Assembly (NCBI GenBank): GCA_947625715.1
Contig: CANQPR010000055.1
Coordinates: forward strand, 1-8,830
Reading direction: 5' to 3'
DNA from: an uncultured Bacilli bacterium
Lineage (GTDB): Bacteria; Bacillota_I; Bacilli_A; RF39; UBA660
DNA length: 8,830 nt
The notes beneath the pieces are model-generated. The model saw only the letters and a program-made list of their open reading frames with translations, searched no databases and had not been told where the DNA came from. Positions 6,595-8,830 of this stretch are shown one piece after another (position 1 is the first letter of the stretch; every line of letters begins with the position of its first letter). Both the position numbers and the translations under genes were made by a program.

Positions 6595-7204
6595 CTCCTA
6601 TACCAGAAATATTTTTAATGTCTTCTAATTTTTGAAAACCACCACATGTCTTACGATATTCAATAATGCTTTTTGCTTTTGCTTCGCCTATTCCTGGTAA
6701 AGCAATTAATTGTTCTAAAGTGCCATTATTTAATGATACTTTTTCATCTAATGCTTCAATATCATCTTCATCATCAATAATGGTTTTATCATTATTTAAA
6801 TCATCAATAATATTGGCATCAGATAAAGCAAGTTGGTCTTTCACTTCATCAGTTGTATAAACATAAATAACCATTTCATCTTTAAGTTTTTTACTTAAGT
6901 TTAAGCTTCTTGTATCCGCATTGCTTAATAATCCACCGGCTAATTTTATGATGTCATTTACAACTGAACCTTCTTCAATTTCATAAACACCTGGATTGCG
7001 AACAGCACCTTTAATATCAATTTGCATTGTTTTATCATCTAGTTGTTCAATTTCTTCTTCTTCTTCGGTTTCTAAGCTACTTGGACAATGAAAAGCTTCT
7101 TCGGCATTAGCTTGTTTAAAATATAGGCCACCTAAAGCTAAAGTTGCAAGTAATAACACCCCACCTAAGTAAATAAACTTATTTTTTAAAAGCATATTTT
7201 TCAT
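6554..7204 (-). CDS. comEA: ComEA competence DNA receptor
   Basis: A 216-residue membrane-anchored protein that binds double-stranded DNA outside the membrane and hands it to ComEC. Residues 10-29 form one membrane anchor. An acidic linker (45-58) leads to an SLBB domain (about 60-115) with DIKGAVRNPGVYEIEEGS. A second acidic linker (about 125-155) precedes the helix-hairpin-helix DNA-binding region. In that region NNGTLEQL is followed by LPGIG (169-173), the basic helix AKAKSIIEYRK and the second hairpin ISGIG (199-203). Length and domain order are standard. The start has AAGGAGGAT about 6 nt upstream. It heads comEA-comEC-holA; the comEB seen in Bacillus subtilis is absent. The mRNA leader has a small hairpin just upstream of the SD and lies directly after the terminator of the structured RNA. 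Confidence 0.95.
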   Translation of the reverse strand: MKNMLLKNKFIYLGGVLLLATLALGGLYFKQANAEEAFHCPSSLETEEEEEIEQLDDKTMQIDIKGAVRNPGVYEIEEGSVVNDIIKLAGGLLSNADTRSLNLSKKLKDEMVIYVYTTDEVKDQLALSDANIIDDLNNDKTIIDDEDDIEALDEKVSLNNGTLEQLIALPGIGEAKAKSIIEYRKTCGGFQKLEDIKNISGIGDAVYQKLKDYITL

Positions 7205-7220
7205 GATATCCTCCTTTCTA

Positions 7221-7240
7221 AGAAGAGTATTATCTCTTCT
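7221..7240 (-). promoter_or_regulatory. Hairpin immediately upstream of the comEA ribosome binding site
   Basis: Perfect 7-bp inverted repeat AGAAGAG/CTCTTCT around a 6-nt loop, ending three bases before AAGGAGG. It has no T tract, so it is not a terminator. It may stabilise the mRNA end or serve as a protein site; neither can be shown from sequence. Confidence 0.55.
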
Positions 7241-7287
7241 ATTATCATTATTTCTATTTTTTATTTTAAATCCTTTTTAAAAGTCAA
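7241..7287 (-). promoter_or_regulatory. Weak candidate promoter region for comEA-comEC-holA
   Basis: No consensus promoter is evident. The best -10 is GATAAT (7241-7246) with TTAAAA (7264-7269) at 17 nt. A TTGACT (7282-7287) sits in the tail of the structured RNA's terminator but pairs only with weak AT-rich -10s. The operon may need another sigma factor, or depend on read-through from the upstream RNA or ftsW. Confidence 0.3.
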
Positions 7288-7320
7288 AAAAAAATATGCC
7301 AGTCTGTCAACCGACATATT
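7286..7320 (-). terminator. Rho-independent terminator of the structured RNA
   Basis: Minus strand: AATATGTCGG (7311-7320) pairs over 10 bp, two of them G-U, with CTGGCATATT (7293-7302) around the loop TTGACAGA, followed by a long T run (nine Ts at 7286-7294, the first two inside the stem). It is among the strongest terminators in the window. Six bases of its loop are perfectly complementary to another loop of the same RNA (7349-7354). Confidence 0.85.
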
Positions 7321-7543
7321 ATTCGCGACTATATAGAACAACATATACTGACAGATATACATAATTCTACCCTATCGTAAAACGTCGCATGTACGCACAA
7401 CTTAATAGACGATAAGTGCTAAGAAAGTTTAAATAAATGGCGACTCAAGTTGCCATCGATTGTTGCAGTAATTAATAAATAATTAAGAGTATTTTTTAAA
7501 CACTCCGGCAACAACCCGGTCAAACTTTCTTCTACTATTAAGC
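7286..7543 (-). ncRNA. Structured non-coding RNA of unknown class between ftsW and comEA
   Basis: This 258-nt interval has no ORF, clearly more GC than the spacers around it, a promoter ending seven bases before it and a strong terminator at its end. Helices visible on the minus strand: P1 CTTAATAG/CTATTAAG (7535-7542 with 7401-7408, 8 bp, starting one base after the predicted +1); P2 AGAAAGTTT/AAACTTTCT (7522-7530 with 7422-7430); P3 GTTGTTGC/GCAACAAT (7508-7515 with 7459-7466); P4 GAGTGTTT/AAATACTC (7498-7505 with 7487-7494); P5 ATGGC/GCCAT (7452-7456 with 7437-7441); P6 TGCGAC/GTCGCG (7384-7389 with 7324-7329); P7 at 7355-7370 with 7333-7348; then the terminator stem. Cross-pairings are TATCGT/ACGATA (7409-7414 with 7373-7378), GCAC/GTGC and a loop-loop contact. 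I see no hallmark of RNase P RNA, tmRNA, SRP RNA or T-box. The raiA-motif RNA, which occurs near com genes in Firmicutes, is one candidate I cannot test by eye. Confidence 0.75.
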
Positions 7544-7549
7544 ATCTTT

Positions 7550-7578
7550 AATTTACCACTTTCTTAACTTTTTGTCAA
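7550..7578 (-). promoter_or_regulatory. Promoter of the structured RNA
   Basis: Minus strand: perfect -35 TTGACA (7573-7578), 17-nt spacer, -10 TAAATT (7550-7555), predicted start at G7543. The -35 overlaps the TGA stop codon of ftsW. The predicted start falls one base before helix P1 of the RNA, an independent agreement that supports both calls. Confidence 0.75.
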
Positions 7579-8735
7579 CTCTTTAGTTTTCGTTGTAATT
7601 CTCTTCGTTCTTTATTACTAATGGATTCCATATTCACTCTTAAAACCACAAAAACCATTAAAATAACATTCATTGTAAAAGAACCACCATAGCTTAAAAA
7701 TGGCATTGGAACTCCTGTTAAAGGTATAAGGGCTAAGATACCTAATAAATTTATTAACAAGTGTAAAAAGATTAATAAAAAAGCTCCATAACATAATAAA
7801 GAATTACGAATACTATCAGCATTCTTAGCAATTTTTAAAATTCGATATAACATATAAAAATAACCTAAGATAACTAATATTCCAACTCCAAAACCTAATT
7901 CTTCTACTAATATTGGAAATATAAAATCGGTATGTGATTCTGGTAAATACAAATATTTTTGAGTTGAATTACCAAGTCCTACTCCAAATAACCCGCCATT
8001 GTGAAAAGCAATAAAACCATTACAAACTTGATACCCCGTATCTTCCATATATCTACTACATGGTGATTGAAATTTTAATCTTTGTAATTGAGTGCTATTA
8101 AACAAATCAGAACCACTATATAATAAAACAACTAAACCAAGTAAAATAGCAATTCCTAAATATTTAACAATCCTCACCTTTTTTTCTTTACGAAAAGGAA
8201 CACTTAAGAAAAGGAAAAAAACAATTCCAGCCACTATAATAGCACCCCCAAAATCAGGTTGCATAGCAATTAATAAAAACATCAATACAGCATAAACAAT
8301 GGGGATAAAATTATAAGCAAAAGGTTTATCTTTTTTAACACTTTTATCATAAAATACAGCCATATAAACAATTAAAGCAGTCTTAGCAAATTCAGTTGGT
8401 TGGAGATTAAAAAAACCTAAGTCAAGCCAACTTTTAGCACCCCCAGCTACAACGCCATAAGTAAAAACTAAAAACAACAAAGCTAATGTTCCTAGTAAAT
8501 ATATAGGCGCTAAAAATTTATATTTTTGGGTAGGAATTTTTAGAATAATTATTCCTAATATTAAAGATACAATAACAAATATAAGTTGCCGAACGAAAAA
8601 ATAATAACTAGATACATTATAACGTAAAACTGCTGAAACACTTGAAGCTGATAAAACCATTACTAAACCAAGGATAATATAAAGTAACATTATTATTAAT
8701 AATGGCTTGTCTAGTTTTCGAAATAAATTTTTCAT
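7575..8735 (-). CDS. ftsW: FtsW septal peptidoglycan glycosyltransferase
   Basis: A 386-residue SEDS-family membrane protein that polymerises lipid II into glycan strands at the division septum, working with a class B penicillin-binding protein. Features in order: the first helix with VLSASSVSAV (27-36), a YYFFVRQ motif, PTEFAK at 113-118, QPDFGG at 159-164, GGLFGVGLGNSTQKYLYLPESHTDF around 247-271 with the catalytic-type aspartate D270, and PFLSYGGS at 345-352. About ten membrane helices and a basic C-terminal tail are visible. The SAS opening, PTEFAK and the GLGNSxQK..YLPESHTDF block favour FtsW over RodA, but spore or elongation paralogues (SpoVE, RodA) share much of this. The ATG at 8735 is preceded by AAGGTGGTG. 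It stops at TGA; read-through would add only nine codons before TAA. Confidence 0.92.
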   Translation of the reverse strand: MKNLFRKLDKPLLIIMLLYIILGLVMVLSASSVSAVLRYNVSSYYFFVRQLIFVIVSLILGIIILKIPTQKYKFLAPIYLLGTLALLFLVFTYGVVAGGAKSWLDLGFFNLQPTEFAKTALIVYMAVFYDKSVKKDKPFAYNFIPIVYAVLMFLLIAMQPDFGGAIIVAGIVFFLFLSVPFRKEKKVRIVKYLGIAILLGLVVLLYSGSDLFNSTQLQRLKFQSPCSRYMEDTGYQVCNGFIAFHNGGLFGVGLGNSTQKYLYLPESHTDFIFPILVEELGFGVGILVILGYFYMLYRILKIAKNADSIRNSLLCYGAFLLIFLHLLINLLGILALIPLTGVPMPFLSYGGSFTMNVILMVFVVLRVNMESISNKERRELQRKLKS

Positions 8736-8753
8736 TCACACCACCTTATTATC

Positions 8754-8782
8754 ATTGTACCAAATTTCTGACGAAAAGTCTC
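8754..8782 (-). promoter_or_regulatory. Possible ftsW promoter
   Basis: Minus strand: -10 TACAAT (8754-8759) with a poor -35 GAGACT (8777-8782) at 17 nt. Transcription would begin almost on the AAGGTGGTG ribosome binding site, leaving a leader of about 12 nt. The short leader and weak -35 keep this tentative. Confidence 0.35.
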
Positions 8783-8800
8783 CATTTTTAAATAAATTTC

Positions 8801-8829
8801 TTGCAAAAATAAAAGTGTTAGATTATTAT
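8801..8829 (+). promoter_or_regulatory. Rightward promoter for a gene beyond the window
   Basis: Plus strand: -35 TTGCAA (8801-8806), 17-nt spacer, -10 TATTAT (8824-8829), ending one base before the right edge. It is divergent from ftsW. The downstream gene cannot be seen. Confidence 0.5.
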
Positions 8830-8830
8830 A

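Noticed and set aside
6666..6860. 64-codon plus-strand ORF
   Set aside because: Antisense to the ComEA helix-hairpin-helix and linker region; the serine-rich product reflects the acidic codons of comEA.
7500..7523. CCGG-GTTGTTG-CCGG as an isolated small hairpin or terminator
   Set aside because: No T tract follows, and the same bases form the longer P3 helix of the structured RNA; it is at most an alternative pairing.
7286..7543. RNase P RNA, tmRNA or SRP RNA
   Set aside because: Neither strand shows the GAGGAAAGTCC-type RNase P core, a tmRNA acceptor end with tag ORF, or the GGAAGG-type SRP loop; length and helix layout also disagree.
7286..7543. T-box leader
   Set aside because: No T-box core sequence is visible and the downstream genes are not tRNA-synthetase or amino-acid genes.
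7575..7577. TGA read as tryptophan at the end of ftsW
   Set aside because: The protein already ends at the normal FtsW length, read-through adds only nine codons, and the tryptophans checked use TGG, so the standard bacterial code fits.
8092..8295. 67-codon plus-strand ORF
   Set aside because: Antisense inside ftsW with no start signals; a shadow ORF.
1..8830. Mobile element, CRISPR array or defence island
   Set aside because: No transposase, integrase, repeat-spacer pattern or defence gene is present; apart from the surface gene the content is housekeeping and competence.

Overview
This is an AT-rich, gene-dense chromosomal segment of a low-GC Gram-positive bacterium. It fits a Bacilli-type relative, such as the uncultured gut Bacilli once grouped with the Mollicutes. 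The evidence is RNase HIII, a comEA-comEC-holA cluster, FtsW, AGGAGG-type ribosome binding sites, and a BspA/DUF285 surface protein of a kind common in gut Firmicutes. Tryptophan is encoded by TGG, and reading TGA as stop gives full-length proteins (ftsW ends in TGA), so the Mycoplasma/Spiroplasma code is not in use. The lineage is an inference from gene content; there is no rRNA here.

Layout, left to right. (1) 1-119 holds a leftward promoter with an uninterrupted nine-G spacer tract, aimed at a gene outside the window, then the terminator of the next gene. (2) 120-1397 (-) is a membrane-anchored DUF285 leucine-rich repeat surface protein. Its promoter (1432-1460) also has a G-rich spacer, G5-A-G4, and its ribosome binding site lies in a hairpin loop. 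(3) 1464-2487 (-) is an overlapping cvpA-thioredoxin pair, divergent from rnhC (2584-3513, +); the two promoters overlap. This looks like a reduced form of the Bacillus rnhC / zapA-cvpA-polX-mutS2-trxA neighbourhood. (4) 3538-7204 (-) is comEA-comEC-holA: DNA-receptor protein, DNA-uptake channel with an intact metallo-beta-lactamase domain, and DNA polymerase III delta subunit. (5) 7286-7543 (-) is a protein-free stretch with its own promoter and a strong terminator. It shows many nested and long-range complementary helices, two possible pseudoknot pairings and a perfect 6-bp loop-loop complementarity. I read it as a structured non-coding RNA of about 258 nt, class unknown to me. (6) 7575-8735 (-) is ftsW. 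(7) The right edge holds a rightward promoter for a gene outside the window.

Most genes are housekeeping: cell-wall synthesis (ftsW), replication (holA), R-loop repair (rnhC), redox (trxA) and DNA uptake (comEA/comEC). The two parts that deserve attention are the structured RNA between ftsW and comEA, and the pair of G-tract promoters around the DUF285 gene, which look like candidates for slipped-strand phase variation of surface proteins.
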